Shown piece after piece: positions 33,940-44,711 of a stretch of 64,000 nt of DNA (position 1 is the stretch's first letter; each line of letters opens with the position of its first letter). This DNA comes from Thozetella sp. PMI_491 (lineage: Eukaryota > Ascomycota > Sordariomycetes > Chaetosphaeriales > Chaetosphaeriaceae): NCBI GenBank assembly GCA_021432635.1, contig MU270023.1, positions 682,001 through 746,000 on the forward strand. The letters run 5' to 3'. The notes beneath the pieces were generated by a model. It was given only the letters and a program-made list of their open reading frames with translations. It did not search any database and was not told the origin of the DNA. A program made the position numbers and the translations under genes.

Positions 33940-35799
33940 ATGTGGCTTCAAATGGGGAAACTCTTCGTGGGGACGCAGGATATCTTACGCCCTCCCCCTC
34001 ATGCAGGCTACTATGCTCCAGTCCTGTATATTGGAAATATCACGCTGCTCTCTCTACTTGTACTTTTGGGCACCTTTCTACTTACAACATGTCGATTTCA
34101 TCTCGGAGTCAGGTTCGGCACCAGCCAGTCCGGTTGCCACAAGCCGGCAACCCTGCCATACTGGCTGCCGTGGATTGGGAGTGGTTTAGCCCTGGCAACT
34201 AATCCGCATCGATTTTATGAACATGCCTTGTTAGCTTTCCCATCCAGTCATTAACTTCAGTCAACTGACTAACAATATACAGTGCAAAGTCGCCTGGACG
34301 CCGTCCAATCCGAGTACGAATCACTTCGTTGCATATGTACCTGGTCGCCGGAGTCGACAACATCCAGACGCTTTTCCGCAAATCAAGGGACCTGACTTTC
34401 GAATTTATGCAGCTACGCGTGGCTCAGGCGGTGAAGGGTCTCCCTGCGCAAGACGCTGCCAAAATGGGTGTCGATAACTCGGGCACACACGCTGTTCCAC
34501 TGACTCCCGTGGCTGAGGAAGACCGAATATGGAAACGCCTTCATCATATTTATTTGGAAAACCTGTCTCAGGGAAGAGCAGTGGACGGCCTCACTCGGAG
34601 ATTTCTTTCCGAATTCAGCCAGGAAGTCGAACAGCTGCCAGAAGGAGAGTGTGTCACGACTCCGATTTATGCGCTACTTCAGGATAAGATGTTTAGGGCA
34701 TCCACCCACACATTGACAGGATCTCGAATCCTAACGTCAAATCCGGACTTTGCAAAGCATTTCTGGGAGTATGATGCAGGTTTTATGAAGCTCCTGATGG
34801 GGACGCCCCGTTTCATGTGTCGTCAAGCATGGAATGCGCGGGACCAATGCCTAGCAGCAACTAAGCGATGGCTAGCCGATGCCTGGGCTGCCACCGACTG
34901 GTCTGCTATGGCTCTTAAGGACCTAGACTGGGAGCCAAACTTTGGGCACCGTCTGGTAAGGGCCAGGGAAGAGTGCCTAGAGCAATTCGGAATTAGCCTG
35001 GATGGCCGCGCCTCTTTACAAATGGGTCTGATATGGGCGTAAGCAGGCCCCGGCGATCTTCTACTGTACTAAGTACTAATTGCTTCTTCCATATCTCAGC
35101 ATTAACGCCAACGCTATTCCGATGGCAGCCTATATGCTTATCGAACTAATTTACGACCCATTGCTTCTAGAGCGAGTGCGCGATGAACTCGCATCTGTGG
35201 CAGGCCTCAGCGGTCCTTCCTCGGGCGACATAGATGTCGCCGCGCTCTGCGCCCTGCCCTTGCTAGGCTCTGTGTATAGGGAATGCCTGCGCCTGCGTGC
35301 TTCCATTCCCCTGACACGTCGATTGCACAAAGACATCGAGATCGGCGGCTGTACCCTTCGGGCAGGAAACTTTATTTTAGCACCATCCTGGCTCTCACAC
35401 CGTGATGAGAGTGTCTGGTCAACCCCTGAGCATTCTGCACAGGTATTCTGGGCTGAACGTTTCATGCGCATGAAAAAAGAGGCCAATGATTCTTTGCCCT
35501 CTGTGGGTAGCATCGGGAGCACTAAAGTGACCTCTATCAGGACTGGAGACTTTTTCCCCTATGGTGGCGGTAGCATTATGTGCCCGGGACGCTTCTTCGC
35601 CAAGCAGGAGATATTGGCTGCTGTCGCTATTATCATTACGTCCTTCGACATCAAATTCGTCAGAAACGTACATTTGGACGGCGCTCCTTCCGATAGAGGC
35701 CCGGGGGTAGAGAATTGCGAATCTAGAGGGATTATACCATTGGATCGGGATGTTGTCGTCGAGATGCGCAGGCGTGCTTCAACAGGGCCTAAGCAATAG
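33940..35799 (+). CDS. Cytochrome P450 monooxygenase
   Basis: 581 aa from exons 33940-34229, 34283-35038 and 35100-35799; both joins keep frame (EHAF|AKSPGRR, IWA|INANAIP). An N-terminal membrane anchor (NITLLSLLVLLGTFLLTT) is followed by the proline hinge TLPYWLPWIGS. The K-helix motif is ExxR = ECLR (410-413). The heme loop is PYGGGSIMCPGR with axial Cys510. The I-helix region reads AINANAIPMAAY and lacks the usual acid-Thr pair, as in CYP7/CYP8-like fungal P450s; I use that likeness only loosely. It should act at the ER with a P450 reductase, most likely oxidising a hydrophobic metabolite. The nearest neighbour is the MFS pump 2.2 kb upstream. Confidence 0.9.
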
Positions 35800-36393
35800 C
35801 TACTTAGGCGGTGAAATCTCACAATTACAAGCCAAAAGCTACGGTGCAAACCCTTTTCTCCACCCGGTTAGCTACCATTCGTGTATAGAAGTCTCTTGTG
35901 TTGGCGCTAAGTCCATTCCAAGCCGTAGTGTCCAAGTTTGCATACCGCGAGGCAAGCGAACGGCGAACGGTTGCCATTACTTCGGCCCAGGGTAGCGTGC
36001 TCATTGGTAATCTTCCACTGACCCCCGGGCGGCCGGGCCAAGGGAGATATAGATATATCGGGCTGCTGTTTATTTCCTTGGTCTATGTTAGAATAGCCGA
36101 TCTCTCATTGTCGCCATCGTTAAGCGCCGCACAGTTCAAGTCTGGCCCGTAAAAGGGGAGACCGCATCCCCTGTCAGTATTTCAGTTGACAACTGAGAGT
36201 TCTAGCCAGTCTTTTTAAGCAATGCCTAGGGTCCTTCGTACTGTAGGATAAAACTCCGCTCCTTCACCTGTGTCGTGCAGTCAACGGTTGTATCAAATGT
36301 CCAACTTTAAGCCCGCCGTTTTGCCATCCTGGGGTCTGTGCAAGGGACGATCGGGTCCCAGCCGGGCCGTTCCGCTTGTGCTTGGGAGAGGCA

Positions 36394-36415
36394 GGGCAGG
36401 GCAGGCAGGGCAGGG
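36394..36415 (+). other. Possible G-quadruplex tract
   Basis: Four GGG runs in 22 bases with loops of 2, 6 and 2 bases (GGGCAGGGCAGGCAGGGCA then GGG). The C-rich complement could form an i-motif. No gene is close. Confidence 0.5.
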
Positions 36416-37999
36416 CCACCCGCCCTTGCAGCTGCTGGTTTCTGTCGGGTGCACAAATACTCGTCTAGCTGGAGGGTGCAGGGGTGGGAGGGCGCAGGGG
36501 TGGAACGTTAGTGCGTGCGGGTACTTGAGGGTGCATGGTCTTGGCGCTGGCCTTTTGGTAAGAACATGGTTCGGTTGGAATTCCCGATCAACTACCACAA
36601 AAGTATGGGGAACATGTAGCAATAGCCCCTGGTTGTCTAAGAGTCTCGACATCCTCAGTCCGGATATCTTGATTAGCAGAGTGGCGAGAGGCAGGCTTTC
36701 GCTTCCCTTACTAAAAACGTGATGGTCCCTTGCTTGTTTCGCCTGGCCGGGATCAGGAGGGGGAGGTTGGTGGGGCTTGTCGATTGGATCGGTAGCCTGC
36801 AACTACCCGACCCATAAAGTCCAGATCTACCCTGGCCGGATACCGCATCTGGAAATATAATAGCATTCTCTGATGTTGCCCGTATTGCAGCTATGGCTGT
36901 TTGTAAGGTCTGACGGGACCTTGTGGTGGTGGCTTCTCCGTCATGAAATCTGGGCAAGCCGGCAAATACATTCTAAATGATGTATTGTGATAAGCGCTGA
37001 GTCTTGCAGAATTGTGAAGCGGATGGTTTAAGCACCTGGGCACAAGGTAGCCCTAATGCGATGATACCGGGCATCACGATTTATGATACTATATCGGAGC
37101 ACCTCTGATTCGATCTGTCTTCTTCTTTCGGCGAGAATTGAGAAATGGATACACATCTGAGCTGGACCGCGTAAGTGTGCGGTAAAGACCGATCAGTGGG
37201 AGAGACCAAAGGTGGAGCGAGCGGCCGTTAGCCCGCCTCCTTGTTTGGCCTGTTCATCGAAGACACTCTCATAATAGGTATTTCTAACTTCATATACTTT
37301 GGTTTGCCCACAGGTGCGAGAGTGTACTCGGCGAGAGGGGTGCATGGGGAACAGTCTCCAAAGATTTAACCTCCGCCCCGTGGCTGCTTCTCCGGCCTCG
37401 TCCCAAATAGAGATCGACTTAAACAAGCGCAACGTTGGAGGAGTGCGGCGAGGACGACATCCCTGTACAGCCGCTAAAGGTATATTAGTCCAGTCTACAG
37501 TCCAGTCTCGTCTGTTTTTCTTGCTTCCCACACTTCAATCATTCGAGCACAGCACCAAACCGCTTCAACAGCAACATAATGCATCCGCTATGTACGAGAA
37601 CGGGCCGGACTTTCGCCCCCTCTTCTCCGTTCGCAGACTGGACATTATTAGCTCTGGAAGAGGCGGAGCAGGCCACATGTAGCGGCCCAGGCGGCTTGGC
37701 TGCGAATTAATCCCTCGCGTGAGCACACGGTAAGCACTTAATACAGCCTTCCAAACAGCCTTAATCACCTCACGAAGCTCCTCAGTCTCTACTCTTCAAA
37801 TACCGTAGTAGAGTCGTTTGATTCTTGTCCACCGGTATATATTCTCGATAAGGTTCAGATCTAAGCTGTTGACTTGTTGTTTTATAATACTCGCCTTAGG
37901 CCTTCAATAGAGTAATTAGGGCTGGATTTCTACATGCTGACTGGTTAGAGTGGCCGGGAATTGCGACTCGTATCTGTAGCTGTGCCGCATGCCCCCTGG

Positions 38000-38360
38000 C
38001 CATCAGACGCCAACGGGATTCAGACCCGAAGCAGGCCTTTCCACGGTCTGCTTCAGTGGTGTCAATCGATGCGGCACGGCCGCCATGGCCAGGGTGGGTT
38101 AACCAATAGTACCGATGCTTTTGAAGTGTCGCACCGTAGAAAAGCATAATTTTCATGCAGCCGGGTCTCAGCCAACATACGGCGTGACGCGGGCCTTGAA
38201 GTAGATCGCTGCTTCATTCCACAGCCTGCCTCACTAGTGTCATTCGATGGGGCGCAGGCTGCATGGTCAGCGTGTGCTCACCCAATACTATCGATGCGTT
38301 TGGGAATCCTAAACAGAGCAAAGTTCTCCTAGCGGATTGTTACCCGCATATGGTGTGGCG
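38000..38360 (+). repeat. Diverged tandem duplication, about 180-190 bp unit
   Basis: Two adjacent blocks share ordered short matches. Copy 1 has CTGCTTCAGTGGTGTCAATC, GATGCGGC, CATGGCCAG, CCAATAGTACCGATGC and CCGGGTCT. Copy 2 has CCTGCCTCACTAGTGTCATTC, GATGGGGCGCAG, CATGGTCAG, CCAATACTATCGATGC and CCGGGTCT. Both transitions and transversions separate the copies. Confidence 0.6.
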
Positions 38361-38570
38361 CCGGGTCTAAAATACCCGATTCTCTAATATATACGGGGTA
38401 ACCGTACTTTCTACTTGCCACCCTCGAGCCCAATCCTATGCTCTTTGGATATCCAAGTATGCTGCTGTAGGGGAGTCCCTCTCCCTCCACAGCACAAAAG
38501 ACATCTTCTGGCAAGGCCCGAAATCAACATCTTCGATTGACAAGCGCAGCCAGACTGCTAATTCGGCGCC

Positions 38571-39605
38571 ATGGCGGCCGCAATCGCCACGTCGTACCCG
38601 TCATTGACGAAAAGTTGGGTGCCCGACAGTTCTTGCGTGGCGAGCACAGGGTTTTGGTATGTCGTGTACGCGCCCAACGTCGTCTTCAGTAATATGTTTG
38701 GAATGCCGTCCGTCACGAATCTTGGCCAAAAAAGCAGTCCAACAGGCGGCTGCGTCCCGCCATCCTACACGCTAAGTGTTCCGTACCTGACGGACGGTGG
38801 TTGTCCCACGAACTATTACGCCGCATGCTCGACTGGAACATCATACGGCTCCCAGTCGGCTGGGTACATAATGTGCTGTCCATCGGTTTCGGGCTGGAAC
38901 TTCGAATGCGCGCCTGCGACAGCTGACGGACCGGTGCCTTACGGATGCCAGGCGACTTTTACCAGTGGTGCTGAGCTCACTGGGTCACGAACCGACCTGA
39001 TAGAATTGACGGCACAGGCCGAAACCCATACCGTCGGTGGAGACCATGGCGTGAATGCTTGGGGCATTGCTTTGCTATCGGTGAGTTCAATGCATACAGC
39101 GAGATAAGGTGCCAAGCATAGCTGTCAACTAACACGATATCTTCTACAGACACCCTCCCAGACTTCTTCTACAACATCCGCCTCTAGCTCAACGTCCGGG
39201 ACGAGTTCGAGTTCTAGTTCGACGTCGACTTCATCTCCAGGGGGGCTCAGCACCGGTGCCTCAGTCGGCATCGGCGTCGGCGTCGCCCTTGTCGCCTGCG
39301 CCATTATAGGCCTGCTCGGTTTCTGGCTCCTACGACGCAGGAAAAAGACGAGACAACAACAGCAGCAGCAACAACAACCACCGGTACCTCAGAACTATCA
39401 CGATGGAAACCAATCAGCGCAGAATGCATATGGTTATTATGGGACACCCGGCTCGCAAACCATGTCGCCTAACATGGGAATGAAGCCAGAGCAGCAGTAC
39501 GGCAGCGTGCCAGGACCACAATCTCACGAACTGTCGAGTGAAAGCGGGCAGGCTGAGATAGGAACTAGCGCACACCTTCCCCAGTATCATGAGATGCCGA
39601 GTTGA
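38571..39605 (+). CDS. Mid2-like cell-wall sensor membrane protein
   Basis: 321 aa from exons 38571-39080 and 39150-39605. The N-terminal ectodomain has conserved paired cysteines (SSCVAST, GGCVPPSY, GGCPTNYYAACS, YIMCCPS, FECAP, YGCQAT) and no cleavable signal peptide, as is usual in this fungal family. A Ser/Thr-rich stem (TSSTTSASSSTSGTSS) follows, then one transmembrane helix (GASVGIGVGVALVACAIIGL) and a basic stop-transfer RRRKK. The cytosolic tail is poly-Gln and Pro-rich. This architecture matches Mid2/Wsc-type sensors and other single-pass fungal surface proteins with a mucin-like stem. It could monitor wall or membrane stress; signalling partners cannot be seen. Confidence 0.78.
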
Positions 39606-41370
39606 TTTGGAAAACAATTTAAAACTTTCCTTCACTACAACCTATTGAATAGCGTAGTGAGGTATTCTGACTAGCCTCAAGAGATTGTTATCAATTACTG
39701 AGGGCCAAAGAGTCATTGAAATTCAATTATTTAATAAACGATTAGAGAACAGAGGGCAACTTATTAATTATTATAATTAAGGGTTTAGTAAACGAAGATT
39801 CCTGGCTGCGCCAATAGCTCCCCCCGACGCCTTAATGCTAGTATCTAGTCCATTCTGTGTTCCAGTCTTATTAAGAAATATCAGCTATGTTCTCTCCGAC
39901 AGCGGTCTTCATGGAGACTATGAAAGCCTCGCACTTGAGGAACCTCCAACCTTAGGCGAGTCGGCTATATAGGATTGACGTCCCGACGGGCTAGATGAGG
40001 TGGAGAGAGGTTGCAGGAAAGGTGTTACCAGAGAAGCTCTATAACCTCCAATAAATATCCTTGGACATCGATATGGCGGTAATCTTGTCATCTTCAAGAA
40101 ATATAACGGGCAGCGAAATTAACATATCAGAAAGCTATCAATGATAAACCTTGCCTTTAGTCCTGTGAACATCACGTGAGCAGAAACCAACCTTGGAAAG
40201 TTGACCACTCTACTCACAAATAACGTCGACCCGAGCCACGCTACTCCTACACTCGGCTACTCTGGTCATCTGGCCATATCACAGCCATCTCGCTACTACT
40301 AGAACTACGTATTCTCTAATCTAGGCTTCGGCTACCATATACAGTGGCTAGATTAAACAGTTGTGAAGTGAGCAAGTTCATGGAGGGCGGCTGCAGAAGT
40401 GTTCTCAACAACCTGTGTGGGACGGCGGCGATTTGAATGACGTGGAAGGGGACGAGTCAAGTGCTAGGCAGAGCCGGAGGCTCTCTGCAGGAAAGGAAGC
40501 ATTGCGTGCATCTCTTCGACCTTTGTGTGTCGGCGTCAATAAGCGTCCCGGTGACTGCTGCAGCAATATGAACCTACTCAAAGGTTCTCCAATGTAGTAG
40601 CACTGCCGGGCTCGGAAAAGCCGGTGGCTAGCCTCCGGATAGTACAGGGTTGCTGGAGGGGCGCATGGTCGAGCCTGCACCGAAGGCTACTTCAGATTTC
40701 AAGCGCCACACCCATATTCGGCAAACGAGCCTCTGTGTCGGTATTCCTTAGGCTGCGTTAGCAGCTGGAGAAATGCGCCACGCGAGGAGGCGTCCAATCT
40801 GATGGGTATTTCGCTACTCACTCTCTCTAGATATGACGTGGCTCAGCAACAAAATAGGGCTTTAACGGAGCGAGTTACATGATTTACATGGCGTGGAGAG
40901 GCCGGTAGCACAGCCTGCGGCTGGCATCAACGCCTAAGCCTACCAGTTCGTTTTCCGCTTCGGGACGACTCTGTCGACATTCTAAGTGGGTGGGGACCGT
41001 CGGTCTGGTCGCCGTATTCCTCGTACTTTGCGATGCGAGCCACTAGGATGTATTTGGCTAGCGTCCAAGCAATCGGGGCTGTTGGTATCCAATCAGAAGG
41101 AATGCTGTCTCATGGTATTGGGCGCCTCCAGAGCACCCTCTCCAAAGCATCGGGGGTCAGCCCGGGGGAATCCTTGCCCGGTATATATAGAGACTCGGCA
41201 CGGCGTTCCGTAGGGCTAACAGCCTCCTACGTCGCCAAGTGATAAATACTCGACAAACCGTCCGGATCATCAGGCTAGCGGATCCCTCTCCAACATATTC
41301 ACATATCGGCACCGCTCTCCAGCGCTCCTTTCCTTTCACTGAACCGACAAGCAGCAAGCAATTCTTCACC
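39606..41370. other. 1.8-kb spacer
   Basis: The left part (39660-39800) is AT-rich with TTATTAATTATTATAATTAA-like sequence. Frames near 40405-40680 lack domains on either strand. The right end carries the TATA element of the next gene. Confidence 0.45.
41180..41190 (+). promoter_or_regulatory. TATA box of the 4-TM protein gene
   Basis: GTATATATAGA about 185 bp before the ATG at 41371, followed by a CA/CT-rich leader. Confidence 0.5.
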
Positions 41371-42025
41371 ATGTCCTCAGCTAGAAGAGACAGCCTCTCG
41401 ACGATGGCGTCGGAGCCAAAAGCACCAGAAGCACCCATTGAAGCACGCGCTGCCTGCAGCAACCGCCATGGCCCCCATGCCTATCCGCAGTCCTCTCCTG
41501 GCCGCCGGCTCTACGTTCTCGCACGCTCGATGGGTGTCATATTCAGCCTCATCTTGATCGTCCTCAGTGCTGTGGTCTTCGTCATACCTCCCAAGCAGCC
41601 GAAGTTGCTCTCGCCCATTCTCAACGTCGCGCTCCCAACCTTCTTCGCCAGCGGAATCGACCTCGTGTTTGTCCTACGTGCGAATCGGCGCGCCCACCCC
41701 GTCCAGCGTCTTTTCCACGATGGCGCGCTTGCGATCGGCACCACCATCGCAACTGGCTTCACCATCTCCTTCAGCGTGCCGATCATTATGGACGGTTGGG
41801 AGCCTAGCGGAGGACTTTCGCTACTCATTTGGCTATTTATGATTAGCCTTGTGTAAGTCGCCCCTACACCCGGAGAATCATCGCTTGTAAAATATGGCCT
41901 AGTAGAGTAGAAGTCGGAGTAATTACTAACAGGAACTCAGGCTGGTGCACGCTGGCATCTCCGCAGTCGGCCTCCGCGATTCTATCGAGTTTTGGCGCCG
42001 CCCCCGGCAGGTCAATCCCTGTTAG
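41371..42025 (+). CDS. Small four-helix membrane protein
   Basis: 188 aa from exons 41371-41852 and 41941-42025, joined at ISLV|LVHAGIS with a GTAAGT donor. A hydrophilic N-terminus is followed by four hydrophobic segments: SMGVIFSLILIVLSAVVFVI, ILNVALPTFFASGIDLVFVL, GTTIATGFTISFSVPIIM and LLIWLFMISLVLVHAGISAV. The C-terminus is short and basic (RRPRQVNPC). I do not recognise a named family; it resembles uncharacterised 4-TM fungal proteins. An ATG with good context (CACCATGTCC) sets the start. Confidence 0.72.
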
Positions 42026-42520
42026 AGTCTCGGTGCAATAAAAGTTGGCGGGAAGTTGTTGGCGGGAAGGTGTTGATGGGAAGTGGCTGTATGATGGTGC
42101 GACCGGCTTAGCCATGCAGCTTGGCTGATGGCTGACTGGGTGCTGTGGTCGTTTCTTTGGTTACACGTGAGCGCAAGGACCAGTATGTCGACATGAGATC
42201 CCAGATACCTCTTCATAGAATTTCCCTATAGTCAATTCCACGTTTTTCTTTCTAGCGGGTGAAATGCGTCACGTTAGATGGAGTGAATGCTGATTCCAGA
42301 AAATCATTCGGAAGACTCTATCTTCAGTGCTAGCTTCCTTTTTTTGGTATTTTCCTTCGTTGTCCTCCCCGCCGTCTATTCCCAGCCAAGGACGCCGCCT
42401 TATACCAGATAACTCAGAACAATGCTATGCTAAAACGAGTGTGAGGGTAGATATATATCAAAGCTATGATACAAGTTTCGGTGCGGCCGGCCAGCCTGCC
42501 GCCTGGTGTGGTGCGCCCGC
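42026..42520. other. Intergenic between convergent genes
   Basis: No gene seen; it should hold the 3' ends of the 4-TM gene (plus) and the secreted protein gene (minus). Confidence 0.5.
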
Positions 42521-43484
42521 TTAGCTGAGCTGGATGACAGTAACCGAGAGGGAATTGAGGAGCTGGATGTGGCGACCACCAATGTACAGCTGCTCAAAGG
42601 CCTGGAAGGTGAAGGTGAACCGGGACTTGTTCGCCTGGTTGGTGCTGGGCACGGGCTCGGGCTCGGGCGCCGGGCTGCGGGTCTTGCGTCCACCCTTGGC
42701 AAACTGTGTCGCACGTCAGCATCTCTAGATATTGCGAGCCAAGATTCGTAGTCGGCAAAACTTACGTAGACACGAACGGAGGAAGCCCGCTCGACGATCC
42801 GGTAGGTGTGCCCGTTGCGGCTGAAGGTGTAGTCGATGTTGATGTTGATGATGCTGACTTTGGTGGTGTCGTAGACGTAGCGCGGAAGCAGGTCGCGCTT
42901 CTCCTCCTCGAAGTCCTCGTCATCGTCATCATCATCGTCCTCATTGGCTTGCTCGTTCTGAGTATCCGGGATGTCACGGGCCTCAACGCCCACAAGCTCA
43001 AACTCGGGCTGGCTGGAAGTCTCCTCCTCATCCCGGCGGCTGATGGCCTTGTCTATCCGGCCTGTTAGGCGGCTAGTGCATATGAGACCAGGTTGTCACT
43101 TACAGGCAGCAGAGTCGATCCTGTTCATAATGCGGTATTCGACATGAGTGACCGGGTTGTAGACTACAGTGCCCTTCTCGACCCAGTGGTGGTCGCCATA
43201 GTGGCTCGGGGTGACGTCCCAGCCGTGACCGCTCGAGGCGACCCCAATGTTCTGGCGGGTGACTTTGAAGTGTCAGTACGGACGCGGAGCGAGGGGCTGG
43301 AGAAAGGCAGCTGACTGGTAGCCGAGATCTCGGTGACCGAGATGAAGCAGTTGTTGTTGTTCTGGACGCAGAGAACAGTCTTCTCGCTGATCTGGACCGT
43401 CTGAATGCTGCCTCCCGAGTACGGAGCGGCAGTGGTGAGGCCGGCCAGAGTGGTCAGGGCAGAGACACCGGTGGAGAACTTCAT
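42521..43484 (-). CDS. Secreted protein with acidic tract, function unknown
   Basis: 268 aa. Exons on the minus strand: 43484-43316, 43262-43104, 43061-42766 and 42703-42521; all joins are GT-AG and in phase. A signal peptide (MKFSTGVSALTTLAGLTTAA) is followed by a short domain with two Cys (VLCVQN, NCFISV). A His/Trp-rich middle follows (GHGWDV, GDHHWVEKG). Exon 3 carries an acidic run of about 14 Asp/Glu near EDFEEEKRD and a beta-rich segment (VSIININIDYTFSRNGHTY). Exon 4 has PEPEPVP and an FQAFEQLYIGG tail. I do not recognise a family. The four exons together form one clear long frame, which supports a real gene. Confidence 0.75.
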
Positions 43485-43624
43485 TTTGAATGAAAGTGGA
43501 AAAGTTGAAGAACTTGATGGAGAATGCGGAAGGAGTGGCTGGTTTTCTGCAAGAGGCTGTTTGCTGAATTGTTTGCTGGTGAGGATGATGATTCTGATGG
43601 CACCTTTGACGGAACATCGCCCGG

Positions 43625-43633
43625 TCTTATATA
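43625..43633 (-). promoter_or_regulatory. TATA box of the secreted acidic protein gene
   Basis: TATATAAG (read on the minus strand) about 145 bp upstream of the ATG at 43484, followed by a CA-rich leader. Confidence 0.5.
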
Positions 43634-44711
43634 CGCGGAGAAGTCAACTTGAACACTAAGCTCTAGTCAAGACAAATCGTCGTGATCCTTACTGCCGAGG
43701 GAGTACAGAGCATCGCCCCCGACCAGACGGCCGCCTGCTCATGCCTCTCATCATCACAAATTAGACAGAGCATCATCATGGGCGTGCAGATTCCATGCCC
43801 GATCAAGAATAGATCTGCTGTGCCTCTGGAAAGGAAGTTTCCATCTTGCCCTGAAGGGTTAGGCGACCTATCAGAGCTCGCACCGGCTAGTAGGCTCAGG
43901 AGCTGGCCGTAGCTGCCTTCCCCGGATTGCATCTGGTCCCGATCTATTCTCAGCCTGGGCCAGCGCACGCCTCATGCAAGGCACCGGAACATAGCCCGAG
44001 GTCTAGGACTGTAATTGGGCGACTGTTTCGTTTCATCTTTTTCGGGCAGGCCATGAATCTCGGATAAATGGGCTGTCATCATCGGCTAGGCGTGGCGGAG
44101 TGTGCATTCTCCCGGGCAGTCATGAACCCTGGATATTTGCCAGGTCGCGCGACCCGCCCCCCGAGCTTGGCCTCTGGGGCCCCGTGTTATTTCAGGATCT
44201 AACCGGTGGCGCAAGTGCTCGCACGAACGGTGCTGGACCCGACTAAAGATCCCTGGGTCGGTCACCGCGTGGGCAAGGAGTTAGAAGGGTGAGCATCTGG
44301 GCGCTTGTCCTACTGCCGGAACTTGGTGTAAGGCTGATAGATTGCAACCCTATTTGCCGAGTGTCTAGGTAGCCTGGCCTGGCCTGGCAGGGCTGAGCGT
44401 GGCCCATCAATGCAGCAATGGCTGCCATGCAGTTACTCGGACCCATCATCGGCAAGCACTATCGGTCAATATCTAAGGCCCGGCGAGTGAGCACAGAACT
44501 GGCCCGGTGCGCCTTGCCGAACACAACACTCGACTTTGATTAGTCTATTATATTCTGACAAGCTACTATACACGACTGTCCGCATGGGGCTTGGTGAGAG
44601 GCCTTAATGGGCGGTCTCTCTACCTTATAGGCTTCGGCCTTCCAAAAGTCCCAGCCTCGAGATGGCCGAACAACCATCCGATCTAATGAAGCACCGCCGT
44701 AGCGGCGAGGC
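43634..44711. other. Intergenic, no supported gene
   Basis: Short frames at 43663-43968 and 44243-44455 (-) carry no domain. The stretch lies between the promoter of the secreted protein gene and the 3' end of the MutY homologue. Confidence 0.5.

Larger units (their letters stand above)
35800..38570. other. 2.8-kb gene-empty spacer
   Basis: Contains a G-rich tract at 36394-36415 and a diverged direct duplication at about 38000-38360. Overlapping frames at 36270-36957 and 37193-37682 on both strands have no domain, no splice support and biased composition; they are rejected as genes. Confidence 0.5.

Noticed and set aside
31590-33940. Possible retrotransposon in the AT-rich spacer
   Set aside because: No reverse transcriptase, integrase, LTR pair or terminal inverted repeat could be read.
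36270-36957. Overlapping frames of 94-169 aa on both strands
   Set aside because: They come from a GC- and G-run-rich sequence with few stops; no domain or splice support.
37193-37682. Frames of 112 and 127 aa on opposite strands
   Set aside because: Mutual shadows with biased composition and no family likeness.
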